DNA of 42,672 bases from a bacterium. Lineage in GTDB: Bacteria > Zhuqueibacterota > QNDG01 > DSAB01. Each line of letters starts with the position of its first letter. Within the stretch, counting starts at the first letter, position 1. The notes under the pieces are model-generated. The model ran no database searches. It saw only the letters and a list, made by a program, of their open reading frames with translations, and was not told the origin of the DNA. The stretch covers positions 1 through 42,672 of the forward strand of contig JAFGDT010000012.1 of assembly GCA_016931965.1 (NCBI GenBank). Direction: 5' to 3'. The position numbers and the translations under genes were made by a program. Below are positions 8,775 to 18,564 of this stretch, piece by piece.

Positions 8775-9959
8775 ATGCATTTGCTGCGATTCATTGAACT
8801 GGACGAGCCCCATACATTAGATCAAATTTTATCAGATGCAGCACTGACAAAAACCGAAACGGAGAGTTGGCGCCAATCATTTTCCCAATTTATTTTGAAA
8901 ACAGATTTTTTAAAAAATGGACTGGCCACTTATTTAATAAAAGAAGTGATTGCCCTGGGTGGAAATGGCACTTTATTTCATCAGAATGGCCATCAATCGA
9001 AAGTGCTATTAGTGGGAAATTTAAATATGTATCATCGATTAATCGATCGATTGATGGATCAGAAAGTTGGAGAGAATGGTTTTGCAGATTTGCTCCAGAA
9101 ACAATTAATCAATTTGTCTAAATGTTTACCATACGAGTTGGATTGCGGATGCAGAAAACTTGAGCTTTCAAAACGAACGCATGTCATGGGTATTTTAAAT
9201 GCAACCCCAGATTCATTTTATGATGGAGGACGTTACTATACTCACGACCGTGCTGTTCATAGAATATTTGAAATGGAAACAGAGGGTGCCGATTTGATCG
9301 ATATCGGAGGTGAATCCACAAGACCCGGCTCAGAGGCGGTTGATATAGATGAAGAAATAAACAGAGTTGTTCCAATCATAGAGCGGATTAAGAACAAAAT
9401 CACAATACCCATATCGATCGATACCCGAAAATCGGAGGTAGCGGAAGCTGCAATTGTATCCGGTGCACATCTGGTGAACGATGTAAGCGGTCTCCGGTAT
9501 GATGCAAAAATGGCCTCTGTAATCGAGAAATACCGTGTACCCGTTGTGATTATGCACATGAAGGGTTTGCCAATTGATATGCAGGCGGATCCACAGTATG
9601 CCGATCTTACCGGGGAGATATATCAGTATTTGGAGGAGAATATTCAAATCGCCCTTAGGAATGGTATATCAAAAGAAAAAATAATGATCGATCCCGGTAT
9701 CGGATTCGGTAAAATGTGGGATGACAATTTCGTCCTGTTGAGACGTTTGAGAGAATTCAAGAGCCTGGGATATCCAATGTTAATTGGCGTATCGAGAAAA
9801 TCGTTTATCGGTAGACTTTTGAATTTAAATGAAGAAGAGCGCCTCATGGGAACCGCTGCTGCTGTAGCGGTTAGCAGTCTTAAAGGAGTTGAAATTGTAA
9901 GGGTGCATGATGTAAAAGAGATGGTTCAGGTCGTTCGTATTGTTGATCAGCTTCGGTAA
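8775..9959 (+). CDS. folP: Dihydropteroate synthase with N-terminal extension
   Basis: FolP condenses p-aminobenzoate with dihydropterin pyrophosphate to give dihydropteroate in folate synthesis; it is the sulfonamide target. The TIM-barrel domain spans about residues 135-394: MGILNATPDSFYDGG, IDIGGESTRPGS, SIDTRKSEVAE, LVNDVSGLR, MHMKG, DPGIGFGK, GVSRKSFIG and a final RVHDV segment are all present. About 134 residues precede it and have no DHPS motif; similar N-terminal extensions occur in some anaerobic bacteria, with unknown function. The following cdaA gene, 30 nt downstream, is a frequent neighbour of folP in many phyla. Confidence 0.95.
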   Translation: MHLLRFIELDEPHTLDQILSDAALTKTETESWRQSFSQFILKTDFLKNGLATYLIKEVIALGGNGTLFHQNGHQSKVLLVGNLNMYHRLIDRLMDQKVGENGFADLLQKQLINLSKCLPYELDCGCRKLELSKRTHVMGILNATPDSFYDGGRYYTHDRAVHRIFEMETEGADLIDIGGESTRPGSEAVDIDEEINRVVPIIERIKNKITIPISIDTRKSEVAEAAIVSGAHLVNDVSGLRYDAKMASVIEKYRVPVVIMHMKGLPIDMQADPQYADLTGEIYQYLEENIQIALRNGISKEKIMIDPGIGFGKMWDDNFVLLRRLREFKSLGYPMLIGVSRKSFIGRLLNLNEEERLMGTAAAVAVSSLKGVEIVRVHDVKEMVQVVRIVDQLR

Positions 9960-9989
9960 AACTCATGAATAAAAAATTGGATAAGAGAT

Positions 9990-10781
9990 ATGTCTGGTAT
10001 TATTAAATTTCAGATCTTTAAAATAGGTTTTTTACCCTTTGGTCTTATCGATCTGCTGGATATTATTCTAGTCACCTATATTTTATACAAGCTTTATTTT
10101 ATTATGCATCGAACTCGGGCTGTACAGATGTTTACCGGTATTGTTCTGATCTTCTTAATTTCCTTTTTCGCACAGGCACTCGATATGCAGGAAATGGCAT
10201 GGCTTTTTCGGAACTTGCGCACAATTTGGTTAATTGCTTTTGTGATTCTGTTTCAACCGGAACTGCGTAGGGCATTGATTCTTATGGGACAAAGCCGATT
10301 TGTCCGAATTTTTACGAAAGAACAAACCAATGTAGTTGTTGAAGAGATCGCCAGGGGAGCCATAGAACTTTCTCAACGTGGATATGGTGCACTGATTGTC
10401 ATTGTACGGGATATTGGCGTTCGGATTATCGTTGAAACAGGCATTAAAATACAGTCCCTTGTTACTTCTTCTTTGATTGTTTCTATTTTTAATCCCAGAT
10501 CCCCTTTGCATGATGGGGCGATTGTGATACAGAATGATATCATTGAAGCGGCGAAATGCATACTTCCACTGAGCCGAAATCCTATGCTAGAATATCGGTG
10601 GGGTACGAGGCATCGAGCAGCGATAGGCATGTCGGAAGAATCGGATGCCGTCATTGTGGTGGTCTCGGAAGAAACGGGTGCCATATCGATTGTGCAGCAC
10701 GGAGAAATTGTCAGTGGAATCGATAAAGATATCCTTGTTGAAAAACTCAATGAATCCCTTCGTTATGGATCACGAAAATAA
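9990..10781 (+). CDS. cdaA: Diadenylate cyclase CdaA (c-di-AMP synthase)
   Basis: CdaA makes the second messenger c-di-AMP from two ATP at the inner face of the membrane. Three predicted membrane helices (about residues 12-98) precede the DAC (DisA_N) domain. The two signature motifs are intact: DGA at 175-177 (LHDGAIVIQN) and RHR at 207-209 (GTRHRAAIG). The 263-residue length is typical of CdaA (about 270). No c-di-AMP receptor, phosphodiesterase or CdaR-type regulator is recognised nearby. It is followed after only 14 nt by the PorU-like gene, so signalling and surface genes probably share a transcript. Confidence 0.96.
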   Translation: MSGIIKFQIFKIGFLPFGLIDLLDIILVTYILYKLYFIMHRTRAVQMFTGIVLIFLISFFAQALDMQEMAWLFRNLRTIWLIAFVILFQPELRRALILMGQSRFVRIFTKEQTNVVVEEIARGAIELSQRGYGALIVIVRDIGVRIIVETGIKIQSLVTSSLIVSIFNPRSPLHDGAIVIQNDIIEAAKCILPLSRNPMLEYRWGTRHRAAIGMSEESDAVIVVVSEETGAISIVQHGEIVSGIDKDILVEKLNESLRYGSRK

Positions 10782-10795
10782 GATACTCAGTCTTT

Positions 10796-13700
10796 ATGCA
10801 TGTATTGAAATTATATCATTCTATAAGTGTTAGTCTATTTTTTCTCAATATTTTTTCTGCATCTTTTCTTTACGCTCAAGGAAACGTTTCCTTCTCTAAA
10901 CAATCGGATGATGAGTTTCTCTTCACTTTTGAATTTCAAAAACCGATGTTCATACAATCATCTGAAAAAACACCGCAGAATTTATCCCCATATTTTGTGC
11001 CCAATTTTTTAAAGAATATTTTTATTTCATCCAATGTACCATCAATCGATATTGAAATTGTTGAAAGGGAAGAGGTCTCCACCAAACTGAATGGTACAGT
11101 TTACTGTGTTGAAGATGTGGCCATTGGTGAAGATCCATTAACCCATCCATATATGGTTCCATTGAATGATGAATGGTTAGTTAAACGGTATCTGGGCATT
11201 GTTCATGAAAAACATATTTTTCAGGTGGGGATATATCCTTACGCTCTTGATCAAAAAACAACAGATTTTCAGTGGATCCAAAAGCTGACATTGAGAATAA
11301 CAGGTGAAGATATTCAAATTATTTCAAATGATTCGGTGCGCAGTGAAATGATCCAATCATTGACTTCTGTTCCATTTCATAAAACGAACATGATGTCTGA
11401 ATTACCTCAGACAATGGAATTGTTATCCAGTACTATGCACCGATTAAGAATTCATATCAATCAGGAAGGGCTTTATGTTATTCCACAACTACTCATTGAA
11501 GAAAAAGGTTGGGATCTTACCCGTATTGATCCCCGTAAACTGAGAATTGTGGGTAGGGAAGGTGAAATCCCCATTCGGATTATCGGTGAAAGTGACGGGA
11601 GGTTTGATTTTACGGATGTGATTGAATTTTATGGTGAACCATTATGGGATAAAAAAAGCGAGAGTGAAAAGAATCTGGATATATATTCAACATACAACGT
11701 ATACTGGCTTGAGTTAGGAGATGATAATGGTTTGCGATTGGGTCAGGAAGAAAGCTGGCCACCACAGACTGAATTTACAACAACCGTATACCCACGATCC
11801 TATCCATTCACACAACACATTGAAACAGATAGCTACTTTCACCGGTTGCCCTATGCTGTTGATGTGGAGGGGAGTGATTACTGGTTTATGGGTTCTCCAA
11901 TTCAGGATGGAGAAAAAAGGGAATACTCTTTCAATTTATTTTCACCGGATAACTATGCAACCCAGTTGGTTGAACTGCGCATTAAATTAAGAGGACAATC
12001 AAGGGACTTACAAATACATCCAGTCGATATTTATATCAACGACAGACGCGTTGTTCAGGGTAACTGGCAAGGCAATCAATCCATTCTTTTGGAATGTCAG
12101 GATTTTTCTCCGATTTATTTAAATGACGAAAAAAATATCCTTACCGTAATCAATCGCTCTGAAGGTGAGTTTTCCGAATTGATTCTCGACTGGTTTGAAA
12201 TTACTTATCCAAAATTGTACCAGGCTTATGACGATTATATTCGATTTTGTCCGCCTCGGTACAGCGAAGGTAAAATGTGTCGTTTTCAGATCGACGGATT
12301 TTCACAACCGGATATTGAAATTTACAAAAAAGATGTAAGTCATTTTATAGGAGCTGAGATAGAGACCGTTGTCGATTCAATAGGACCAACCACCTATTCT
12401 GTAACCTTTCAGGATGAAGTCATTGATGAGAAGACAGAGTACATCGCTTTGGCTCCAATAAAAAAAATCATTCCTGATAGTCTAAAATTAGTAGGGGCTG
12501 ATGCACTTGAATTGCCGGATCATGGTGCGGATTATGTGATGATTACTGCTGTTGACTCGCTGGGGGAGGAAAGCCTTCAAGATCTCATTGATTTGAGAGA
12601 AGAACAAGGCCTTCAGGTCGAGGTAATCCAACTGGAAACCTTATACAATATATTTAACCATGGCATACCCAATCCTGAAGCGATCAGAAAATTTTTGAGA
12701 TATGCTTGTCGGAACTGGATACCCGCTCCGCAGTATGTCTTGTTTGTTGGTGATGGTGTGTACAATAATCGATCGAGATTGGTGGACGGCAACCTTATTC
12801 CGGTTCCTCTCTTCCAAACAACAAAATATGGTGCATCAGCATCGGATCACTGGTATACGTTACTCGAAGGGGATGATGCCGTCCCTGACATTGCAATTGG
12901 CAGAATACCCATTAGGAAAAGAACAGAATTGGAAGCTGTTATTGAAAAGATCATTCAATACGAAAAGGAATCCCTCGGGCCATGGCGCAATCGATACCTT
13001 TTGATAGGTGCCGGTACAAAAGGGGGTGTTTTTGGGAGTCAATCCGAGTATATCATTCAACATATACTGGATCCCAGTTTTCATGCCGAACGGCTATACC
13101 TTTCGGGCAACCTTTCTGATCCCTATGTAGGCGGAACAGAGGATCTCCTGAGACATTTTCGGGAAGGAACTGCATTGATCAACTTCAGGGGACATGGAGG
13201 GGGAGCCATATGGTCCGATGCGGGTTTATTGGATCTTGATGATATCGAATTGATCGAAAACAAAGGAAAACTGCCTGTTGTAACGAGTATGACCTGTTTT
13301 ACCGGAGATTTTACAGGGGGAAGACAATCCCTCGGTGAAGCATTGCTCTGCCAGGAAGAAACAGGTGCCATTGCCACATGGGGGGCTACAGGTTTGGGAT
13401 GGACGTGGAATGATTACTATCTTCTGTCTGAATTTTGCAGTATCTTAAATAGTGAGCCTGATTTATCCTTAGGAGAAATGTTGAGAAGAGCGAAAACAGC
13501 TTATCTGCTGACTTACGGAGTCGGTGAATTGCCCGTCTCCGAAGTGCACCAATACACATTGCTGGGGGATCCCGCTTTGAGATTGGCTTTTCCCACTGAA
13601 AAGATCAACTTTATTTTATCACACCAATCTTTGACATCACAAGATTCCGTCCATATATCGGGAACTGCTGGGGGTCAAGATGATCAGCTGTTGATCGAGT

Positions 13701-15523
13701 TCGTCGGAGCCGATCGGTCCACACAGGAAAACGTGTATATACAAATTCAGCAGAATCAATGGGATGTTACATTGCCAATACCCGAAAATTATCATGATAA
13801 AGAAGGAGGCATTCGATCGTATATTTGGGATGACCAAAGTGGTATCCAAGCACGCGGGTTCGTTCCCTTTGTAATAGGGAAAACCTTCTTTGATTCATTG
13901 CGTACCATTCCTGAATTTCCCTCGCGTCAAGACAGTGTACGCTTTTCGGTATATGCACAGGATCCTGTCGGATTTCATCATGTTTATTGTTTGATTGAAA
14001 CTCCATATCAGGATAGTCTTATTATGGTTTCGGAGAATGAAACAGGTCATTACACAACCATTCGAATGGCAGGACCGTTTTCTCCGGGCAGTATCATAAC
14101 CTATCGATTTGTAGCTGAAAATGCGAATGGAATCCAATATGAAAGTGAAACTGGAATCATCAAAATTCCCTCCCTCTCAGATCTCATCGTGCAGAACCTT
14201 TCTTTGGGAGGCGAAGAGCACGTTTTTCTGCAATCCAAAATACGCAATCTTGGGGAAGAAGCGGTATCCTTGGTTCGGGTTCTTTTTGAATGTCCACAGG
14301 TTTCGTTTTCTTATGAGGATACAGTTACCTTGGAAAGGTATGGAGAAACCATTGCCTCTGTTCCCTTCTCTCCTTTAATGGGCAATATGGATTTTATTGT
14401 TACCGTTAATCCTGACAGTTCCGTGTCTGAAAGCAACCAAGGAAATAACCAATATCAGGGTGAAATGCAGATCAACCGATTTAATGTGACACCCCAATTG
14501 GGTTCATATTTCGGCGATGGTCAGACTGATACAGTTGGTCTTCTTAAGAGAATCACCTTGTTTATACCGCCCGGTTCTGTTCCCAAAAAGACCACTGTTC
14601 TATTTGAAGAAATCGATCCATTACAAGACATCCAATTTCCTAGCGGATCAGATCAGGATCGTGCTATACATAAACTGTCACTGCCCAATTTGGAAAATCC
14701 ATCCTCACTTGCCCATGAAGCGGTCGTACATTTCTTTGTCGGTCATGAAGATTCCGTCTCGGAAGAAACGAAACCGTATCAATGGAATGATGCCATACAA
14801 CGATGGATTAACTGCCCTTACGAAAAATCGGACTCGGTGATCACCATTAATTCAAACACGTTGGGTCTTTTTCAATTGCAAAAAACGGACGATCTGGAAC
14901 CCCCTTATGTTGAGATTCAAGCAGAAAATCAACCTTTTTCGGATGGGAGTTATATCTCTAAAAATGCACACATTTCTGCAGTTATTCAGGATAAATCCGG
15001 TGTGGATATACGGTCGGGAAAGATCTTAATCTATTTGGATAATGAGCTTCAAACTTCAACAACTGTCAATTTTCCCGATTCATCGAATAATCCAGTTCAT
15101 GTTACTGTTTCCTTCCGACCGGAACTCAAGCCAGGTAATCACCAGATTTATGTCTCGGCCTCCGATGTTCACGGAAATGTGAGGCAGACTGATCCGATTT
15201 CCTTCACTGTATCTTCCAAGAATGAAATTCAATATTTGGGAAATTATCCCAATCCGTTTAAACGGGAAACAACATTTGTCTACATCTTGATCGACGAAGC
15301 GATCCATGCAACTTTGAAAATATATACAGTATCCGGCAAAATGATACGCTCATTTGAAGGGTATGACCTTGCATTGGCCGATTACCATGAAATTGTCTGG
15401 GACGGCAAAGATGATTGGGGAGAAGAGGTCGCCAATGGCGTTTACTTTATTCATTTAAAAGCCGATTATCCCGATGGGATGAAAGAGATAAAAAATACCG
15501 TTGCAAAAATACAATCGCGATAA
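10796..15523 (+). CDS. PorU-like gingipain-family (C25) protease with C-terminal sorting domain
   Basis: A 1575-residue secreted protein. A signal peptide (about residues 1-27, ending LYAQG) is followed by a long N-terminal beta-rich region. The peptidase C25 domain covers about residues 578-930; the catalytic dyad residues are visible as His800 in NFRGHGGG and Cys834 in SMTCFTGDF. After it come Ig-like and CARDB-like segments (about 1128-1221, LVQNLSL-type start and NPDSSVSESNQGNNQY), and a C-terminal FlgD-like/type IX sorting-type domain from about 1480 (NYPNPFKRETTF, then WDGKDDWGEEVANGVYFI). C25 proteins of this layout include PorU, the sortase that cuts sorting domains and links cargo to surface glycan in type IX secretion. 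The PorV/PorQ-family gene directly after it matches the porU-porV order known from Porphyromonas, favouring a PorU role over a plain gingipain; length and extra domains are larger than classical PorU. Confidence 0.8.
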   Translation: MHVLKLYHSISVSLFFLNIFSASFLYAQGNVSFSKQSDDEFLFTFEFQKPMFIQSSEKTPQNLSPYFVPNFLKNIFISSNVPSIDIEIVEREEVSTKLNGTVYCVEDVAIGEDPLTHPYMVPLNDEWLVKRYLGIVHEKHIFQVGIYPYALDQKTTDFQWIQKLTLRITGEDIQIISNDSVRSEMIQSLTSVPFHKTNMMSELPQTMELLSSTMHRLRIHINQEGLYVIPQLLIEEKGWDLTRIDPRKLRIVGREGEIPIRIIGESDGRFDFTDVIEFYGEPLWDKKSESEKNLDIYSTYNVYWLELGDDNGLRLGQEESWPPQTEFTTTVYPRSYPFTQHIETDSYFHRLPYAVDVEGSDYWFMGSPIQDGEKREYSFNLFSPDNYATQLVELRIKLRGQSRDLQIHPVDIYINDRRVVQGNWQGNQSILLECQDFSPIYLNDEKNILTVINRSEGEFSELILDWFEITYPKLYQAYDDYIRFCPPRYSEGKMCRFQIDGFSQPDIEIYKKDVSHFIGAEIETVVDSIGPTTYSVTFQDEVIDEKTEYIALAPIKKIIPDSLKLVGADALELPDHGADYVMITAVDSLGEESLQDLIDLREEQGLQVEVIQLETLYNIFNHGIPNPEAIRKFLRYACRNWIPAPQYVLFVGDGVYNNRSRLVDGNLIPVPLFQTTKYGASASDHWYTLLEGDDAVPDIAIGRIPIRKRTELEAVIEKIIQYEKESLGPWRNRYLLIGAGTKGGVFGSQSEYIIQHILDPSFHAERLYLSGNLSDPYVGGTEDLLRHFREGTALINFRGHGGGAIWSDAGLLDLDDIELIENKGKLPVVTSMTCFTGDFTGGRQSLGEALLCQEETGAIATWGATGLGWTWNDYYLLSEFCSILNSEPDLSLGEMLRRAKTAYLLTYGVGELPVSEVHQYTLLGDPALRLAFPTEKINFILSHQSLTSQDSVHISGTAGGQDDQLLIEFVGADRSTQENVYIQIQQNQWDVTLPIPENYHDKEGGIRSYIWDDQSGIQARGFVPFVIGKTFFDSLRTIPEFPSRQDSVRFSVYAQDPVGFHHVYCLIETPYQDSLIMVSENETGHYTTIRMAGPFSPGSIITYRFVAENANGIQYESETGIIKIPSLSDLIVQNLSLGGEEHVFLQSKIRNLGEEAVSLVRVLFECPQVSFSYEDTVTLERYGETIASVPFSPLMGNMDFIVTVNPDSSVSESNQGNNQYQGEMQINRFNVTPQLGSYFGDGQTDTVGLLKRITLFIPPGSVPKKTTVLFEEIDPLQDIQFPSGSDQDRAIHKLSLPNLENPSSLAHEAVVHFFVGHEDSVSEETKPYQWNDAIQRWINCPYEKSDSVITINSNTLGLFQLQKTDDLEPPYVEIQAENQPFSDGSYISKNAHISAVIQDKSGVDIRSGKILIYLDNELQTSTTVNFPDSSNNPVHVTVSFRPELKPGNHQIYVSASDVHGNVRQTDPISFTVSSKNEIQYLGNYPNPFKRETTFVYILIDEAIHATLKIYTVSGKMIRSFEGYDLALADYHEIVWDGKDDWGEEVANGVYFIHLKADYPDGMKEIKNTVAKIQSR

Positions 15524-15536
15524 AGGACTGTGTGAA

Positions 15537-16547
15537 TTGAGACGTTTATTGATCTATCTGTTGATATTTGTAATATATTTTCCGATTCTGGCTGGAGAGT
15601 ATGCCGCCTCATTTTTAGATATCGGAGTGGGTGCAAGGGCCTTGGGTATGGGGGGTGCTTTTTGCAGTATAGCGGATGATGAATCTGCATTTTATTGGAA
15701 TCCAGCCGGTCTTGGTTTTGTTGATCGAATACACATTTCGGGCATGTATGGGCCGCAATTTGGTACACTGAGAAATCCATTGGGTCATTTTCATTTTATG
15801 GGATATATTCAACCGCTGAGAGGGAAAGCGGTTGCCTCTTTTAATTGGATACGCTTATCCGTTGATGACATTGCGATATATCCTGAACTGCAGGGTGATT
15901 CAAAGTGGGATCGATTGCATAATCCCTCACTCAGACCTACAGGAAATCCGGATGGATATATGCGTGATACGGAAGATGCGCTTTTTTTCTCTTTTGCCGT
16001 TTTGAATCAATTCGAATTGGATCTTGGCTGGAAATACAATCCATTGCCCATCGATATACCGCTCGGTATTAATATAAAAGCGATAAGACAGTCATTGGGT
16101 GATTATGGATCATCGGGAATCGGCTTGGATTTTGGAATGATGGTTCGATTTCATATGGATACATTTTTAGAATCTCCATGGTGGGGGATTCTATCCTTTG
16201 GCATTCAGTTCCAGGACGTAACAGGTACCCATATCAGTTGGAATACCGACTATCAAGATTTTTTACCCTCCAACACAAAGTGGGGATTGTCTTATAGGCA
16301 ACCGCTGAAAAAATTGAATGGTGAATTGAATGTATCATTTGATAAAGATTCCAGATGGAGGGGAAGAAAACGATGGGGTTTAGAGTTTAGTGGTTTTCAA
16401 GTTTTTGCTCTTCGAGTTGGCATTGATCATGGCCAATTCACGTGTGGAGTCGGACTTCGATTCTGGATTATGAATGTGAATTATGCGATTCTAACCCATG
16501 AAATGGATTCAATTCATCGAATAAGTTGTTCAATTTCAATTAAGTGA
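15537..16547 (+). CDS. PorV/PorQ family outer-membrane protein
   Basis: A 336-residue protein with a signal peptide and the N-terminal signature of the PorV/PorQ (UPF0164, FadL-like barrel) family: FLDIGVGARALGMGGAF and ADDESAFYWNPAGLG. In type IX secretion PorV shuttles cargo from the translocon to the PorU sortase, and PorQ belongs to the same attachment complex; which of the two this is cannot be told from the sequence. I use the TTG start at 15537, because AAAGGA lies 9 nt upstream and the product then begins MRRLLIYLLIF, a normal signal peptide. An ATG at 15501 would overlap the previous gene by 23 nt. It follows the PorU-like gene by 13 nt. Confidence 0.85.
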   Translation: MRRLLIYLLIFVIYFPILAGEYAASFLDIGVGARALGMGGAFCSIADDESAFYWNPAGLGFVDRIHISGMYGPQFGTLRNPLGHFHFMGYIQPLRGKAVASFNWIRLSVDDIAIYPELQGDSKWDRLHNPSLRPTGNPDGYMRDTEDALFFSFAVLNQFELDLGWKYNPLPIDIPLGINIKAIRQSLGDYGSSGIGLDFGMMVRFHMDTFLESPWWGILSFGIQFQDVTGTHISWNTDYQDFLPSNTKWGLSYRQPLKKLNGELNVSFDKDSRWRGRKRWGLEFSGFQVFALRVGIDHGQFTCGVGLRFWIMNVNYAILTHEMDSIHRISCSISIK

Positions 16548-16560
16548 GGTGTCATAAACA

Positions 16561-17271
16561 ATGCAGAAACAGATGGTTTTTTACTTGCTATTCGGCCTTC
16601 TTTTTACTATCTTTAATTGCAAAAATCAGATCAATAATGGCAGTAAAAAGCCATCGGCCATCGTTTTTCTCTCAGGAGCGGGAGATACATCTATCATCGA
16701 ACGGGGGATAGATGCCGTACCAGAAGGCGATGTAATTCGCCTTGAATGGATACCCAGCGTTGAAGAGGATTTAAATCGATACCGCATTTACCGGAGTGAA
16801 GAAAATCAGTCAGGACCATTCTTTGAAATAAGTTCGGTGAGTGTAAAGGATTCATTCTTCTTGGATTATTCGGTTTCTGTCAATAAACGGTACTATTATT
16901 ACATATTGGTTCAAAATGATGATGGCATGTTCAGTGATCCGTCTGATACATTGGATTACAAATTGATTGAAAAAGCGACGAATCTTTCAACAACGGCAAA
17001 AGCGGACTCATTCTCATGGACTGATCCCAATGACTATCCTTCACCTTATTATATGATTCGAATACTCGAAGTCAATTCTCAAGAAATGATCTGGTTTTCA
17101 GTCATTGAACCAAAATTTGACAATATCCAAGGAACTGCATTCAATAAAGACGGTTCTGCGAGTCTGGATTCTCTTGTGAGTGGGGTTGATTATCAATGGA
17201 GAATCGATATTAAGGGTCCAGAAAATAATTGTGGATCGGAAAGTGAATGGGTGACAATAAAGATAGAATGA
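16561..17271 (+). CDS. Fibronectin type III lipoprotein, unknown function
   Basis: This 236-residue protein has an N-terminal signal of lipoprotein type (hydrophobic stretch ending IFNC at residues 17-20, a relaxed lipobox). Residues about 50-130 look like one fibronectin type III domain: IRLEWIPSVEEDLNRYRIYR and a later tract RYYYYILVQNDDG followed by SDPSD. A second, more degenerate beta domain (about 140-236) ends with a WRIDIKG..SEWVTIKIE motif. It is likely anchored at the outer membrane or periplasmic face. Spacing of 13 nt from the PorV-like gene and 10 nt to the SLBB gene supports one transcript. I do not recognise a specific family. Confidence 0.75.
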   Translation: MQKQMVFYLLFGLLFTIFNCKNQINNGSKKPSAIVFLSGAGDTSIIERGIDAVPEGDVIRLEWIPSVEEDLNRYRIYRSEENQSGPFFEISSVSVKDSFFLDYSVSVNKRYYYYILVQNDDGMFSDPSDTLDYKLIEKATNLSTTAKADSFSWTDPNDYPSPYYMIRILEVNSQEMIWFSVIEPKFDNIQGTAFNKDGSASLDSLVSGVDYQWRIDIKGPENNCGSESEWVTIKIE

Positions 17272-17281
17272 GGTGCTTATG

Positions 17282-17782
17282 ATGTCTAAAACAGTTTATC
17301 AACCATTTTTAAATGTGTTTCTCATCTTGTCTTTGATTCCCAATGTTATTGCTATTGCACAACAGAATGTACAGTTACAAACTCTGGATCGCGCAGCACA
17401 GTATCAATTGGGATCAGAGAATGATCTGCTCATTCCTATCAATATTTGGGGATTCGTTGAGAAACCAGGCCAATATTTGGTTCCAATGAATACCGATCTC
17501 ATTTCACTGTTGTCTTTTGCTGGAGGACCTAGAGAAGGAGCTAAAATTACAAATATTCGAATTGTCAGCAGTGATCCCAGCTTAATGAATAAAATTCAAG
17601 AAATTAATGTTAAAAAATTCCTGGAAACGGGTGATCCAAAGCTCATTCCGATATTGAGACCCAGAGATACAATTGTTGTCAAGGGAACAACATTCAACTG
17701 GTTTCGTGAATTTATTTCATTTATCTCAAGTTTAAGTTTTATTGGAACATTTGCCTATTATATGACAAGAGCCATTGATTAA
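17282..17782 (+). CDS. SLBB-domain protein (polysaccharide export related)
   Basis: A 166-residue protein with a signal peptide, one SLBB domain (INIWGFVEKPGQYLVP, then LISLLSFAGGPREGA) and a C-terminal hydrophobic segment (about residues 142-160). SLBB domains occur in Wza/Gfc-type polysaccharide export proteins, but the N-terminal Poly_export domain is missing, so it is a short single-SLBB protein. ATG codons occur at 17279 and 17282; GAGGTG at 17270-17275 gives better spacing to 17282. It sits between the Fn3 lipoprotein and an RmlA-type enzyme, which suggests a link to surface glycan export or display; this is inference. Confidence 0.78.
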   Translation: MSKTVYQPFLNVFLILSLIPNVIAIAQQNVQLQTLDRAAQYQLGSENDLLIPINIWGFVEKPGQYLVPMNTDLISLLSFAGGPREGAKITNIRIVSSDPSLMNKIQEINVKKFLETGDPKLIPILRPRDTIVVKGTTFNWFREFISFISSLSFIGTFAYYMTRAID

Positions 17783-17794
17783 TGGAGTATAGGA

Positions 17795-18526
17795 TTGAAG
17801 GGAATTGTTTTGGCGGGAGGATTGGGAACGCGATTGTTGCCGCTGACCAAGATCACAAACAAACATCTGCTTCCAGTTTACAACAAACCGATGATTTACT
17901 ATCCCATTGAAACATTGGTAAAAGCGGGTATTTTCGAAATTCTGGTTGTAACTGGAGGTAATCACGCAGGCGATTTTCTAAAACTGCTCGGCAATGGCAA
18001 AGAATTCGGACTGAAACATCTAAATTACACCTATCAGGAAGGGGAAGGCGGCATAGCAGAAGCTCTTGGATTAGCAGAACATTTTGCTGATAACGAATCT
18101 GTTGTTGTTATTTTAGGAGATAACATTGTTGAAGAAGATATTACGGAAATGGTGAAGAATTTTGAAGACCAGAAAGTGGGATCAAAAATATTGTTGAAGG
18201 AAGTTACGAATCCTGAACGGTTCGGTGTTGCGGAAATAAAAAATGGACATATCGTCAAAATTGTAGAAAAACCGGATGTGCCCACATCACATTATGTGGT
18301 TACGGGGATCTATATGTACGATTCGGAAGTATTTAACATGATAAAGCAATTAAAACCATCTCAGAGAGGAGAACTGGAAATTACCGATGTGAATAATATA
18401 TATATAGAAAAGGGGAAGATGACTTTTGATATATTAAAAGGTTGGTGGACAGATGCGGGTACTTTTGAGTCTCTTTTTAAGGCGAATTGTCTCATAGCTG
18501 ATAAAGTAAGAAATGGGGAACAATAA
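17795..18526 (+). CDS. rfbA: Glucose-1-phosphate thymidylyltransferase (RmlA-type)
   Basis: The product is a 243-residue nucleotidyltransferase making dTDP-glucose (or a related NDP-sugar) from sugar-1-phosphate and nucleoside triphosphate. Visible motifs are GGLGTRLLPLT (nucleotide binding), K at the KHLLPVYNKPM site, EGGIAEAL, LGDNIVEE, VVTGIYMYD and the C-terminal GWWTDAGTFESL. The short form lacks the C-terminal helices of enterobacterial RmlA (about 290), like many archaeal and FCB homologues. The start is TTG with GGAG 8 nt upstream. Sugar specificity is not certain; rmlB, rmlC and rmlD are not in the window. It is 12 nt from the SLBB gene, suggesting a role in surface glycan supply. 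Confidence 0.88.
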   Translation: MKGIVLAGGLGTRLLPLTKITNKHLLPVYNKPMIYYPIETLVKAGIFEILVVTGGNHAGDFLKLLGNGKEFGLKHLNYTYQEGEGGIAEALGLAEHFADNESVVVILGDNIVEEDITEMVKNFEDQKVGSKILLKEVTNPERFGVAEIKNGHIVKIVEKPDVPTSHYVVTGIYMYDSEVFNMIKQLKPSQRGELEITDVNNIYIEKGKMTFDILKGWWTDAGTFESLFKANCLIADKVRNGEQ

Positions 18527-18564
18527 TTGTATGCCTTTTGGTTAATTGGCACTGGAGGATAATG

